Shown here: one piece after another, positions 1-9,206 of the stretch | Numbering within the stretch: position 1 is the first letter of the stretch | Layout: the number at the start of each line of letters is the position of its first letter | Assembly: GCA_014647715.1 (NCBI GenBank) | Contig: BMPS01000002.1 | Span: forward strand, 1-64,000 | Reading direction: 5' to 3' | DNA: 64,000 nucleotides | DNA from: Streptomyces cinereus | GTDB lineage: Bacteria > Pseudomonadota > Gammaproteobacteria > Pseudomonadales > Moraxellaceae | The notes under the pieces: generated by a model | Database searches by the model: none | Seen by the model: only the letters and a program-made list of their open reading frames with translations | What the model was told of the DNA's origin: nothing | Made by a program: the position numbers and the translations under genes

Positions 1-108
1 TGCCGTATTAAGCATTATCGGGGTATTGCGACAAGGTATGAGAAGCTTAAACGTAATTATGAGAATTTGGTCGCTCTAGCCTTTGCTTATCATTGGCTGA
101 AGCTTTGA
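1..108 (+). CDS. IS5-family transposase, C-terminal fragment
   Basis: Frame 1 is open from the first base to a TGA at 106-108 and reads as the last 35 residues of a DDE transposase. The segment HYRGIATRYEKL, followed by an aliphatic stretch and a final W-L, is the usual C-terminus of IS5-family transposases. The rest of the gene lies to the left of the window, so it cannot be said whether the element is complete or active. The assignment rests on one short motif but the motif is characteristic. Confidence 0.75.
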   Translation, partial: CRIKHYRGIATRYEKLKRNYENLVALAFAYHWLKL

Positions 109-123
109 ATGTTCAACAGAACC
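1..123 (+). mobile_element. Right end of an IS5-family insertion sequence
   Basis: Just after the transposase stop, bases 111-123 (gttcaacagaacc) look like a right terminal inverted repeat; the complement begins ggttctgttgaac, the style seen at ends of several IS5-family elements. The left end is outside the window, so the exact boundary and target duplication cannot be confirmed. The element ends about 100 bp before the alcohol dehydrogenase start and could affect its expression. Confidence 0.55.
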
Positions 124-220
124 TAGTACATCTTATCTAGTTGTAATGATGACAAAAAACTAGGCGTACGAATAAAATTACTATAGACCCCTAATATAAA
201 AGATTAAAAGGAATTTAATC

Positions 221-1393
221 ATGGCTTATAAGCAAATCTCCGATCAAACCAGTGGCTTTTTTATTCCCTGCGTATCATTATTTGGACCTGGCTGTGTCAA
301 AGAAGTGGGCTCAAAAGCCAAAGATCTAGGTGCTAAAAAAGCGCTTATTGTAACTGACCAAGGGCTGAACAAAGCAGGTGTTCCAGACATTATCATTAAA
401 CATTTAAGCGAACAAGGTATTGATAGCTACGTATTTGCAGGTGCAGAGCCAAATCCAACTGACAAAAATGTCCACGATGGCGTCACAGCGTATCAGGATA
501 ACGGCTGTGATTTTATCATCTCATTGGGTGGTGGTTCGTCACATGACTGTGCAAAAGGGATTGGTCTAGTAACGGCAGGCGGTGGTCATATCCGTGACTA
601 TGAAGGTATTGATAAAAGTAAAGTGCCAATGACGCCATTGATTGCTATCAATACCACGGCAGGTACAGCATCAGAGATGACACGTTTTTGTATTATCACC
701 AATACCGATACCCACGTCAAAATGGCGATTGTAGATTGGCGTTGTACACCACTCATTGCTATTGATGACCCTCGACTGATGACTGCAAAACCTGCATCTT
801 TAACTGCGGCAACAGGTATGGATGCGTTAACCCATGCGGTAGAGGCGTATGTATCGACTGCTGCAAATCCGATTACAGATGCTTGTGCTGAAAAAGCCAT
901 TCGAATGATTCAACAATGGCTGCGTCAAGCTGTAGCGAATGGCGAAAACATTGAAGCGCGTGAGGCTATGAGCTATGCCCAATACTTAGCAGGCATGGCG
1001 TTTAATAATGCCTCGCTAGGTTATGTACATGCAATGGCGCACCAGTTAGGTGGATTCTACAATCTGCCACATGGTGTCTGTAATGCGATTTTGTTACCGC
1101 ACGTCTGTGAGTTTAACCTGATTTCAACACCTGAGCGTTATGCAGATATTGCACAATTTATGGGCATTGACATCAAAGGCATGACTCGGGCAGAAGCAGG
1201 TAAGGCAGGCATCAATGCAATTCGTGAGCTATCTCAATCGGTAGGTATTCCTACCGGACTCACTGAGCTTGGTGTCAAACAAGAAGACCTTGCCATCATG
1301 GCAACCAATGCCCAAAATGATGCTTGTATGCTCACCAACCCACGTAAGGCAAATCATGAACAGGTCGTAGCAATCTTCGCAGCTGCTATGTAA
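221..1393 (+). CDS. Iron-containing (type III) NAD-dependent alcohol dehydrogenase
   Basis: This cytosolic enzyme interconverts primary alcohols and aldehydes with NAD(H). The 390-residue length is normal for group III Fe-ADHs (YiaY/FucO/methanol dehydrogenase type). Seen directly: the nucleotide-binding [10 protein letters not shown] at residues 103-112, TTAGTASE near 145, and the expected metal ligands Asp201, His205 (DALTHAVE), His270 and His284 (LPHGVCNA). The start has a good ribosome site (aaagga, 8 bases upstream). The gene stands alone between the IS end and a terminator. Substrate cannot be read from the sequence; ethanol or another short-chain alcohol is likely. Confidence 0.9.
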   Translation: MAYKQISDQTSGFFIPCVSLFGPGCVKEVGSKAKDLGAKKALIVTDQGLNKAGVPDIIIKHLSEQGIDSYVFAGAEPNPTDKNVHDGVTAYQDNGCDFIISLGGGSSHDCAKGIGLVTAGGGHIRDYEGIDKSKVPMTPLIAINTTAGTASEMTRFCIITNTDTHVKMAIVDWRCTPLIAIDDPRLMTAKPASLTAATGMDALTHAVEAYVSTAANPITDACAEKAIRMIQQWLRQAVANGENIEAREAMSYAQYLAGMAFNNASLGYVHAMAHQLGGFYNLPHGVCNAILLPHVCEFNLISTPERYADIAQFMGIDIKGMTRAEAGKAGINAIRELSQSVGIPTGLTELGVKQEDLAIMATNAQNDACMLTNPRKANHEQVVAIFAAAM

Positions 1394-1432
1394 TCATGTA
1401 ACATCAAACTAAAACATACTCACAACAGTAAA

Positions 1433-1460
1433 AAAAAGGGGACTTTAATAGTCCTCTTTT
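1433..1460 (+). terminator. Rho-independent terminator after the alcohol dehydrogenase
   Basis: An A-run leads into ggggact, a short loop, agtcctc and a T-run. The stem has one G-T pair. It lies 40 bp after the stop codon. Confidence 0.7.
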
Positions 1461-1528
1461 ACATTGAGCGCCGATACAAAGCGCATAAATTTTTGCGTCA
1501 ATTGATTAAAATATAGTAGCATACAGGG

Positions 1529-1828
1529 ATGAAACAAAAACTCATCATTCGCTTAGACCACTGCCAATACTTACGGGTAACCCAAGAAAGCTACACACCT
1601 AGCCACTACGCCAAGCCACATCTAGCACAAAATCTCGTAGTAAAAAATCTCCTAATAAAAAATCTAATAGCACAAATCAGCGATAACCGCATCTACAATC
1701 GAGCCACCGATGGTAAACGCACACTTGACCATGTTAACGCCATGCCCAGCCATACTATCGAACACAATCCTATCTTTGATAAAACCAGACCGGTTCAACT
1801 ATCAACAAGTCAATATAATCGCCCATAA
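1529..1828 (+). CDS. Doubtful small open frame, 99 residues
   Basis: An open frame of 99 codons fills most of the space between the alcohol dehydrogenase terminator and dld. The product is basic, has no signal peptide or membrane segment, and matches no family I recognise; residues 36-46 contain a short internal echo (NLVVKNLLIKNL). The only nearby purine run (cagggATG) abuts the start, too close for a normal ribosome site. It could be a leader transcript for dld or chance. No function is proposed. Confidence 0.25.
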   Translation: MKQKLIIRLDHCQYLRVTQESYTPSHYAKPHLAQNLVVKNLLIKNLIAQISDNRIYNRATDGKRTLDHVNAMPSHTIEHNPIFDKTRPVQLSTSQYNRP

Positions 1829-1865
1829 AACCTCATGACTCATTTAATCAATAAGGATATTTATC

Positions 1866-3569
1866 ATGTTAAAACAGTATAAGCCGACACTCGATAAATT
1901 AACGAAAATCGTAGGGAAGTCTTATGTACTCATCGATGAACAAGATACCCGTCATTATCGACAAGTTATACGGTTTGGTGAGGGAAAAGTGTTAGCTGTG
2001 GTATGTCCAGGTACTTTACTTGAACAATGGCAGGCACTACAAACAATTATTGAGGCAGATTGTGTGGTAATTATGCAAGCTGCCAATACAGGATTGACAG
2101 GCGGCTCTACTCCTTATGGTGATGAATATGATCGTCCAGTCATCATTATGAGTACTCGGCGCCTACAAGGCATTCAAGTGATTTTAGATGGCAAACAAGT
2201 TGTGTGTTTACCAGGCGCAACTTTGGATAATCTTGAGCGTACTTTAAAGCCTTATAATCGTGAACCGCATTCTGTGATTGGGTCATCATGTATTGGGGCT
2301 TCAGTTTTAGGTGGGGTGTGTAACAACTCAGGTGGCGCACTGGTACGTCGTGGACCTGCTTATACTGAAATGGCGTTGTATGCCCGTGTCAATGAATCGG
2401 GTGAGTTAGAATTGATTAATCATCTAGGTATTGATTTAGGCAACACCGCCGAAGAAATACTCACCCGACTGCAAAAACAAGACTATGAAACCGGTCAGAT
2501 AACCACGCAAACCACTCAGCTGGCATCAGACAATCGTTATGCCCATGACGTTAAACAAGTCGATGCAGACAGTCCTGCTAGATTCAATGCAGATCCGACA
2601 CGATTATATGAAGCATCGGGTTCAGCGGGTAAAGTCTGTGTGTTTGCGGTGCGACTCGATACCTTTGAAAAAGTTGAAAGTAAGGTTTTTTATATCGGCT
2701 CAAATGACCATGATGACTTAACGGCAATACGTCGTTATTTGCTGACATCCCTACCCAGCTTGCCGATTGCTGGGGAATATATTCATCGTGATGCCTTTAG
2801 TATTGGTGCAAAGTATGGCAAAGATACTTTCTTGTTTATTGAGCGTTTTGGCACGGTGAATATACCCAGAGCATTAGCCCTCAAAGATCGTATTGATGGG
2901 TGGTTAGAGAAAATCAAGATACGGGGTTTGACTGATCAAATTTTACAAGCTACCACTTTTTTCTTACCCAGTCATTTACCGCAGCGCATGCTAACGTTTC
3001 ATCAACGTTTTGAGCATCATTTGATTCTACGAGTAGATGAGCAAAGCGCAGAACAGACACAGCAGTTTTTAAATGAGTATTTTGCCGTTCATTCTACTGG
3101 CTCGTATTTTGCCTGTACGGAGGAAGAAGGTCGTAAAGCTTTCTTACACCGTTTTGCTGTTGCCGGGGCGGCGATACGATATCGTGATACCCATCGAGCG
3201 GAGGTGGAGGATATTGTGGCATTAGATATTGCGTTACGACGTAACGATAGAGAATGGGTAGAAAAAATCCCCGCAGATCTCGAACAACATATGTTACATA
3301 AATTATATTATGGGCACTTTTTTTGTCATGTATTTCACCAAGATTACATTGTCAAAAAAGGCACTAATCCACTGGATATTGAACATCAGATGTGGCAGCT
3401 GCTAGATGAGCGTAGAGCAGAATATCCCGCAGAACACAATGTGGGTCATTTATATGTTGCTAAGCCAGCATTAGCCAATTTTTATCAAAAGTTAGATCCT
3501 ACCAACACCTTTAATGTGGGGATTGGTCACACTTCGAAGTTAAAATACTGGGGCAAACCTAACGTATGA
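1866..3569 (+). CDS. dld: Quinone-dependent D-lactate dehydrogenase
   Basis: Dld is a peripheral inner-membrane FAD enzyme that oxidises D-lactate to pyruvate and passes electrons to quinone. The 567 residues match the E. coli enzyme (about 571). The N-terminal half has the FAD-binding PCMH fold, with the glycine-rich segment ANTGLTGGSTPYG near residue 75 and SSCIGASVLGGVCNNSGG near 140. The C-terminal half has the composition of the membrane-binding D-lactate dehydrogenase domain, ending in FNVGIGHTSK. There is no lactate permease or lldR-type regulator beside it. Confidence 0.93.
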   Translation: MLKQYKPTLDKLTKIVGKSYVLIDEQDTRHYRQVIRFGEGKVLAVVCPGTLLEQWQALQTIIEADCVVIMQAANTGLTGGSTPYGDEYDRPVIIMSTRRLQGIQVILDGKQVVCLPGATLDNLERTLKPYNREPHSVIGSSCIGASVLGGVCNNSGGALVRRGPAYTEMALYARVNESGELELINHLGIDLGNTAEEILTRLQKQDYETGQITTQTTQLASDNRYAHDVKQVDADSPARFNADPTRLYEASGSAGKVCVFAVRLDTFEKVESKVFYIGSNDHDDLTAIRRYLLTSLPSLPIAGEYIHRDAFSIGAKYGKDTFLFIERFGTVNIPRALALKDRIDGWLEKIKIRGLTDQILQATTFFLPSHLPQRMLTFHQRFEHHLILRVDEQSAEQTQQFLNEYFAVHSTGSYFACTEEEGRKAFLHRFAVAGAAIRYRDTHRAEVEDIVALDIALRRNDREWVEKIPADLEQHMLHKLYYGHFFCHVFHQDYIVKKGTNPLDIEHQMWQLLDERRAEYPAEHNVGHLYVAKPALANFYQKLDPTNTFNVGIGHTSKLKYWGKPNV

Positions 3570-3790
3570 CGACATTTAACTAGGTCAGCATCCGACTATC
3601 AGGGCAATCGCACTATTGCACTATAAAATTTTAGCGAACAGTAACTGCTCAAGATAAACTGTTCCAGATAAATTGTTTAAGATAAGCGTTATCTTGCGAT
3701 GCCCCAATTTTACGATGTTGAACAGACAATTTAACATCGCCATTATCATTTTTTGTTTACTGTCAGATATTGCGTAAGTTCTATAGGCAA

Positions 3791-4642
3791 TTAAACCAAT
3801 CCGAGCGCTTCAATCAGTTGTTTATTTGGGCTGACTTGGTTCATGCTGTAAAAATGCATTGACGGCACGCCTTCGGCAATCAAACGCTCACATAGATTGA
3901 CCACCACTTCAAACCCAAATTGACGAATGGCTTTTTTGTCATCGCTATAGTCGGCAAGCTGTTTACGGATAAAACGTGGAATATCTGCCCCACAGCCATC
4001 GGCAAATCGAATCAAATTTGACGCATTGGTGATGGGCATAATGCCTGCGATAATCGGGAACTCATCTTGTGTCACCCCTTTTTTGGCAAGGGCATCACGC
4101 AGATATAGATAGCTGTCAGCGTTGTAGAAAAACTGGGTAATCGCTTCAGTCGCGCCGGCGTGGTATTTATTAAGCAAGTTTTGGATATCAGCATCAAAGC
4201 TTTTGGCTTGCGGGTGCATTTCTGGATAAGCAGCGACTTTGATACGAAAATAATCACCGCTATGCTCACGTATGTATTTAACCAAATCGACAGCAAACGG
4301 CAGCTCGCCAAGACCTACCATACCCGATGGCAAATCACCGCGCAGCGCCACCAAGCGATTAATGCCTAACGATTTATAATAATCCAATAACTCGCCAATT
4401 TTGGCTTTATCATCGCCAATACAGGATAAATGCGGGGTAATGGGCGTGTCACTTTTTTCACTCAGTGCCTTAACGATACCTAAGGTGCGCTCACGGGTTG
4501 ACCCACCTGCGCCATACGTGACGCTAAAATATTGAGGTTTTAAAGCATTTAATTCATCAAAGGTTGTCAATAATTTGGTTTGACCGTCATCGGTCTTGGT
4601 GGGGAAAAACTCAAAAGAAAACGGCGTTGTCATAGTGGTCAT
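3791..4642 (-). CDS. metF: Methylenetetrahydrofolate reductase
   Basis: MetF reduces 5,10-methylene-THF to 5-methyl-THF, the methyl donor for methionine synthesis. Seen: FSFEFFPTK at the N-terminus, SVTYGAGGSTRERT, ALRGDLP, AAYPEMHP and AITQFFYNAD, all standard FAD/folate-site motifs of the family. Length, about 283 residues, is normal. The frame is open upstream to a TTG at 4654, but ATG at 4642 has a GGA at suitable spacing and is preferred; ATG at 4633 is also possible. It lies downstream of ahcY on the same strand, separated by a terminator, so it probably has its own promoter. Confidence 0.93.
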   Translation of the reverse strand: MTTMTTPFSFEFFPTKTDDGQTKLLTTFDELNALKPQYFSVTYGAGGSTRERTLGIVKALSEKSDTPITPHLSCIGDDKAKIGELLDYYKSLGINRLVALRGDLPSGMVGLGELPFAVDLVKYIREHSGDYFRIKVAAYPEMHPQAKSFDADIQNLLNKYHAGATEAITQFFYNADSYLYLRDALAKKGVTQDEFPIIAGIMPITNASNLIRFADGCGADIPRFIRKQLADYSDDKKAIRQFGFEVVVNLCERLIAEGVPSMHFYSMNQVSPNKQLIEALGLV

Positions 4643-4674
4643 GAAAGTATCCAAAATGCTAAAAAAATAGCACC

Positions 4675-4680
4675 ATTATA
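4675..4680 (-). promoter_or_regulatory. Candidate -10 element for metF
   Basis: On the minus strand a perfect TATAAT lies about 33 bases before the preferred metF start. No good -35 hexamer is present at 16-18 bp, so this is only a candidate. Confidence 0.4.
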
Positions 4681-4738
4681 ACGGGTAAAACAGTAAAAAA
4701 ATTGAATTTTTTGGCATAAATATTGAGGTAAACTGCAT

Positions 4739-4768
4739 AAAAAAGTCATGCTCATTGGCATGACTTTG
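4739..4768 (-). terminator. Rho-independent terminator of ahcY
   Basis: On the minus strand AAAGTCATGC pairs with GCATGACTTT around a 6-base loop and is followed by a T-run. It sits about 35 bp after the ahcY stop and separates ahcY from metF. Confidence 0.85.
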
Positions 4769-4800
4769 ATTGAACCTTTAACAAATAGTATTTCTAGCTA

Positions 4801-6201
4801 TTAGTATTTATAGCTATCAGGTTTGAACGGACCTTCAATTGGCACACCGATATAATCGGCTTGTTGCTGCGTCAATTTAGTCAGCACCCCGTTAAAGCCT
4901 GCGACCATGGCTGCTGCCACTTCTTCATCGAGTTTTTTCGGCAACACTTTGACATATAAATTGTCCGCTTTTTTATCCGCAGGCAAATCAGCAAATTTTT
5001 CTTTGAATAAGTGCATTTGCGCCAATACTTGGTTGGCAAAAGAACCATCCATAATACGTGATGGGTGACCTGTGGCATTGCCCAAATTGACCAAACGACC
5101 TTCCGACAATAAAAGCAAGTAATCGTTTTCATCTTCTGATCGATAGACTTGGTGTACTTGAGGCTTCACTTCCACCCATTTCCAGTTGTCACGCATAAAC
5201 TGGGTATCAATCTCAGTATCAAAGTGACCAATATTACAAACCACTGCGGTGGCTTTTAAGGCTTTTAACATATCGCTATTACAGACATGGTAATTACCAG
5301 TAGTAGTGACCACCAAGTCAGTATCTTGCATGAGGGTTTTGTTGACGCCTTTGGCAGGGTCACCTTCCACAAATGGCGAGACCAATTCATAGCCATCCAT
5401 ACAAGCTTGCATACCACAAATCGGATCGGCTTCCGTCACTCGTACTATCATACCTTCTTGACGTAGGCTTTGAGCAGAACCTTTACCCACATCGCCATAA
5501 CCGACAACAAGCGCACGACGACCCGCTAACAGCATATCGGTACCACGTTTGATGGCATCGTTTAGGCTATGACGACAGCCATATTTGTTATCATTTTTTG
5601 ATTTGGTCACTGCGTCATTGACATTAATCGCGGGTACTTTTAAGGTGCCTGCATTGAGCATTTCAATTAGACGATGTACCCCTGTTGTTGTCTCTTCTGA
5701 GATACCGTGAATGTTGTCGAGCATTTGCGGGTAGTCGTTATGAATCAGCGCCGTCAAGTCACCGCCATCATCTAAAATAATATTGGCATCCCACAGCTTG
5801 CCCGTGGCTTCACCGCCTTCAAAAATCTGCTGGCGAAGACACCATTCGTATTCTTCCTCAGTTTCGCCTTTCCAAGCAAATACTGGAATACCGGCTGCAG
5901 CGATGGCGGCGGCGGCATGGTCTTGGGTTGAAAAAATATTACAAGAAGTCCAGCGCACTTCTGCACCCAGCGCCACGAGCGTTTCAATGAGGACAGCAGT
6001 TTGGATGGTCATGTGGATACAGCCCACAATCTTGGCGCCTTTTAAAGGCTGCTCGGCTTGGTAGCGTTGGCGTAAGCCCATCAAAGCAGGCATTTCAGTT
6101 TCAGCCAGTTTGATTTCTTTGCGACCGTAGTCGGCAAGGCTAATATCGGCAACTTTATAATCAGAAAAATTTGAATCAGTAGAATTGATAGACAGGGACA
6201 C
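4801..6201 (-). CDS. ahcY: S-adenosylhomocysteine hydrolase (adenosylhomocysteinase)
   Basis: AhcY splits S-adenosylhomocysteine into adenosine and homocysteine, removing the inhibitor left by methyltransferases; it is a cytosolic tetramer with bound NAD. Seen: [16 protein letters not shown], the [14 protein letters not shown] segment, [13 protein letters not shown], the NAD-binding [12 protein letters not shown], and a C-terminus ending KPDSYKY. The frame extends to GTG at 6210, but there the AAGGA ribosome site directly abuts the codon; GTG at 6201 has AAGGAG about 8 bases upstream and is preferred (466 residues). The leader carries a riboswitch. Confidence 0.95.
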   Translation of the reverse strand: MSLSINSTDSNFSDYKVADISLADYGRKEIKLAETEMPALMGLRQRYQAEQPLKGAKIVGCIHMTIQTAVLIETLVALGAEVRWTSCNIFSTQDHAAAAIAAAGIPVFAWKGETEEEYEWCLRQQIFEGGEATGKLWDANIILDDGGDLTALIHNDYPQMLDNIHGISEETTTGVHRLIEMLNAGTLKVPAINVNDAVTKSKNDNKYGCRHSLNDAIKRGTDMLLAGRRALVVGYGDVGKGSAQSLRQEGMIVRVTEADPICGMQACMDGYELVSPFVEGDPAKGVNKTLMQDTDLVVTTTGNYHVCNSDMLKALKATAVVCNIGHFDTEIDTQFMRDNWKWVEVKPQVHQVYRSEDENDYLLLLSEGRLVNLGNATGHPSRIMDGSFANQVLAQMHLFKEKFADLPADKKADNLYVKVLPKKLDEEVAAAMVAGFNGVLTKLTQQQADYIGVPIEGPFKPDSYKY

Positions 6202-6247
6202 TGCGTCCACTCCTTAAAACCGGTAAAAAAAGTTAAAGTAAAAACGC

Positions 6248-6354
6248 AGATGCCGTTATTTATTTTGGATTTATTTGGGTTAAAACACAAAAAACGAGCC
6301 TAACACAGGCAAGCAAATATAAATTAAGCGAACCTTAAGCTGCAGCATCTCTCG
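6248..6354 (-). promoter_or_regulatory. S-adenosylhomocysteine (SAH) riboswitch in the ahcY leader
   Basis: Read on the minus strand, the leader has CGAG (6354-6351), AGATGC (6350-6345), TGCAGC, a variable arm, TTAGGCTCG (6303-6295) and then AACGGCATCT (6257-6248). This matches the order of the known SAH riboswitch: P1 CGAG/CTCG, the GCTGC core, AGG before CTCG, and a pseudoknot in which AACGGC leads the 3' strand. The pseudoknot strands AGATGC and GCATCT are perfect complements although they differ from the usual GAGCGC/GCGCTC, so the differences are compensatory. The linker between P1 and the pseudoknot is unusually long and AT-rich. SAH binding should turn ahcY on; the switching mechanism is not clear from the sequence. 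Confidence 0.82.
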
Positions 6355-6664
6355 ATAGACGTATTGTAAAAAAAATTAACATAAAAGTCATGCGCTTAAT
6401 TGCAACATCAACTTAAGTCTTTTAAAAAAGCAACATTTTTGATAAAATATTACACTTCATCCTATGTAATTACATAAACATATAGAAAAGTTATACAAAA
6501 TTAAAAGACATTGCTGAAAAATTACGTTTTAATATACCTAAGAGAAACGTAACAAAATATGTCAACTAATTTACTTTTCTTTATATGTCATTTATCGCTT
6601 GAAAGTCGTTTAGATTTTTAAGAGAAATGGTAAATTTACCTTATCCTGTCCTTAGGAGATTTAT
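6355..6664. other. AT-rich divergent intergenic region, ahcY / outer-membrane protein
   Basis: No gene is visible. The region must hold the ahcY promoter (left) and the promoter of the outer-membrane protein gene (right). A perfect palindrome ggtaaatttacc lies at 6629-6640, about 25 bp before the latter gene, and AGGAGA at 6655-6660 is its ribosome site. I could not place clear -35/-10 pairs. Confidence 0.5.
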
Positions 6665-7444
6665 ATGAAAGTTTTAAAATTAGCTGCTATTCCTGCTGCT
6701 TTAATTGCAACTTCTGCTTTTGCTGAAACTGTAGTGGTTGATCAACAAGTTGTTGCACAGCCTGTTGCCGTATCTACTACCACCTATGATCCAAACGCAG
6801 GTGTGGTACAAAATACGACAACTCAATTGGTTACTGGTACTAGAACATTTTTTGATACCGTAACACATCCTGCCGCTATCAGTGCCGAAGTAGGTACTTT
6901 AGGTTATGGTGCCAATATTGGTTGGGCGCTAAACGATAAAACTGAACTTGTAGCTGGTTGGGCTGGCGGTGATATTGGCGATTTAAAAGACACCATCGAA
7001 ATTGAAGATGTTGAATATGACTTAGAAACAGATTCAAGCAATCCGTATATTGGTGTGAATTTACGTCCAGCTGGAAATTGGTTTACTGTGGGTGTTGGTA
7101 CCATTTTTGGTGACAATGAAATCACCTTGAAAAAACAAGCGACTGAAACCAAACCAGTTAACATCAATGGTAGACGTTACGCTAGTAACATTGAAGCGTC
7201 AGCCGAAAACAAAAACACCATGAACCCATACTTAACTATTGGTTTCCGTCCTAATATCACTAATAATTTTGGTGTATTTGGTGAAATCGGTGCAGCTTAT
7301 ACTGGTGGCTTAAAAGTTACTGACGCTAAAGAGGCTGGTGTGAAGAGTGGACGTTTGGCATCTGATCTTCAAGAAGATTTGGATGACTCAGATTATTCAG
7401 ATTGGTACCCAATCGCTAAAATCGGTGCAACTTACCGTTTCTAA
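6665..7444 (+). CDS. Outer-membrane beta-barrel protein, function unknown
   Basis: The 259-residue product starts with a clear Sec signal peptide (MKVLKLAAIPAALIATSAFA, then E). The mature part alternates polar and hydrophobic residues with many Gly/Asn turns, and the last residue is Phe (IGATYRF), the usual signal for the BAM barrel-assembly machinery. Acidic loops occur near 105-125 and 230-245. These features support a small porin-like or structural barrel of the Acinetobacter/Psychrobacter type; no transport substrate can be inferred. It has a good ribosome site and its own terminator, so it is monocistronic. Confidence 0.8.
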   Translation: MKVLKLAAIPAALIATSAFAETVVVDQQVVAQPVAVSTTTYDPNAGVVQNTTTQLVTGTRTFFDTVTHPAAISAEVGTLGYGANIGWALNDKTELVAGWAGGDIGDLKDTIEIEDVEYDLETDSSNPYIGVNLRPAGNWFTVGVGTIFGDNEITLKKQATETKPVNINGRRYASNIEASAENKNTMNPYLTIGFRPNITNNFGVFGEIGAAYTGGLKVTDAKEAGVKSGRLASDLQEDLDDSDYSDWYPIAKIGATYRF

Positions 7445-7464
7445 TTTGTTAGCGTAAGCTGTAG

Positions 7465-7495
7465 AAAAACGACACTTTTGGTGTCGTTTTTTTTT
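7465..7495 (+). terminator. Rho-independent terminator of the outer-membrane protein gene
   Basis: The stem aaaaacgacac / gtgtcgttttt with a 5-base loop is followed by a long T-run, 20 bp after the stop codon. It overlaps the 5' part of the next open frame, which argues that the next gene starts further downstream. Confidence 0.9.
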
Positions 7496-7564
7496 GCTGA
7501 ATCATTGCCAAAAGTTTGCTTTATTGATACTATCCGCTATCAATTTTTGAGGCGAGATTTATTG

Positions 7565-9064
7565 ATGTATAACAAAGATTTAGCTTGCTTGGCGCAAGCA
7601 AGCGTGATGGATAGCATTCATTGTAGTGTCAATCTTATCAGTTCACCTATGTGGGATTGGTTGGTGTGGATTTTGATTTGTATTGGTGTGTTTTTCACCG
7701 TCATGACAGGGTTTGTTCAATTTCGTTTATTTGGACATAGTGTCAAGAATTTGCTGACTAGTCGAAGCACCGAACATCACGAGCATAGTGAGAGCATCTC
7801 ATCGTTTCAAGCGTTTATGACAGGACTGGCGAGTCGTGTCGGCACAGGGAATATCGCAGGGGTTGCTATTGCCGTGAGTGTTGGCGGACCGGGTGCGGTA
7901 TTTTGGATGTGGTTTATTGCCTTAATTGGAATGGCATCGGCGTTTGCTGAGTCGTCATTGGCACAATTATTTAAGGTGCGAGATGCCAATGGGCATTTTC
8001 GAGGTGGGCCTGCTTACTATATCCGTCAGGGTTTAGGGCAAGGTTGGCTAGGTGTGGCATTTGCCGTGAGTCTGATTTTGTGTTTTGGCTTGGTATATAA
8101 TGCCATTCAAGCCAATACCATTGCCCAGGCCGTACAATCAGCGGTCGGTTGTACGGGCGATAATACCTGTGCTTCATGGGGGACTGGTAAGCATGTGGTG
8201 GCGCTATTGTTGGTTATTATTTCTGCACCGATTATTTTTGGTGGGATAAAACGGGTTGCCACCATTTCAGAAATGCTAGTACCTGTGATGGCAGGGGTGT
8301 ATCTGCTGATGGCGTTGTATATTATTGTGACCAATATCACCATGATTCCGCAGGTATTTAATTTGATTTTGACCGATGCCTTTACTTTCAATGCGGCAGC
8401 GGGTGGGGCGTTAGGCGGTTTGGTATCGCAGTCGATGATGCTTGGGATTAAGCGGGGTTTGTACTCTAACGAAGCCGGTCAAGGCTCTGCCCCCAATGCC
8501 GCTGCTGCTGCGGATGTGCCTCATCCCGCCACACAAGGGCTTATTCAAAGTTTGGGCGTTTTTGTGGATACCATTATTGTCTGCTCTTGTACTGCGTTTA
8601 TTATTTTATTATCAAAACTACCCACCGCTGATTTGACAGGGATTCAATTGACCCAAGCGGCGTTAGAAAGTCATGTGGGTTCATGGGCACAAATTTTCCT
8701 AGCGGTAGTGCTGTTCATGTTCGCTTTTTCGAGTATTATTGGCAACTACGCCTATGCCGAAACCAATGTGCAATATCTTAAGAATCATCCAATGATTTTA
8801 AATATATTTCGTATTTTAGTGCTTGCCTTTGTGTATTTTGGTTCTGTGGCTGAAGTGCCTATGGTGTGGGATATGGGGGATTTGATGATGGCGATTATGG
8901 CGTACATTAATCTTGTCAGTATCGTTCTGTTGTCAAAATATGTGTTTATTTTGGCAAAAGATTATTCTGCTCAAATCAAATCAGGTGTTAAGCATCCTGT
9001 TTTTAACATCAATAAATACCCCGCCATGAAAGCCAAAGTCACATCGGGAATTTGGGAAAAATAA
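7565..9064 (+). CDS. Sodium:alanine symporter family protein (AGCS/AlsT type)
   Basis: An inner-membrane carrier that imports alanine and/or glycine with Na+ (or H+). The sequence has about 10-11 hydrophobic segments and the AGCS signatures: FMTGLASRVGTGNIAGVAIA near the first third, GGPGAVFWMW, and GLYSNEAGQGSAPNAAAAA. The frame is open back to 7478, but that start is inside the preceding terminator; ATG at 7565 (499 residues) gives a normal length and has gagg about 12 bases upstream. A terminator follows, then an Lrp-type regulator on the opposite strand. Alanine is the likely substrate but other amino acids are possible. Confidence 0.88.
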   Translation: MYNKDLACLAQASVMDSIHCSVNLISSPMWDWLVWILICIGVFFTVMTGFVQFRLFGHSVKNLLTSRSTEHHEHSESISSFQAFMTGLASRVGTGNIAGVAIAVSVGGPGAVFWMWFIALIGMASAFAESSLAQLFKVRDANGHFRGGPAYYIRQGLGQGWLGVAFAVSLILCFGLVYNAIQANTIAQAVQSAVGCTGDNTCASWGTGKHVVALLLVIISAPIIFGGIKRVATISEMLVPVMAGVYLLMALYIIVTNITMIPQVFNLILTDAFTFNAAAGGALGGLVSQSMMLGIKRGLYSNEAGQGSAPNAAAAADVPHPATQGLIQSLGVFVDTIIVCSCTAFIILLSKLPTADLTGIQLTQAALESHVGSWAQIFLAVVLFMFAFSSIIGNYAYAETNVQYLKNHPMILNIFRILVLAFVYFGSVAEVPMVWDMGDLMMAIMAYINLVSIVLLSKYVFILAKDYSAQIKSGVKHPVFNINKYPAMKAKVTSGIWEK

Positions 9065-9073
9065 CGATTAGAC

Positions 9074-9111
9074 AATAAAAAAAGCCGTTGGTTATCAATG
9101 GCTTTTTTATT
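9074..9111. terminator. Bidirectional terminator between the AGCS symporter and lrp
   Basis: The arms aataaaaaaagcc and ggcttttttatt form a stem with A/T tails on both sides, placed between convergent genes. Confidence 0.75.
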
Positions 9112-9206
9112 GTTTGGCTGGGCATCATAAGCGAGACCGATACATAAAATAGTGCGTTTCTTTATAGGTTTTTAAAACAGGGTTTAAAACAGCCTTTAAC
9201 ACCCAA

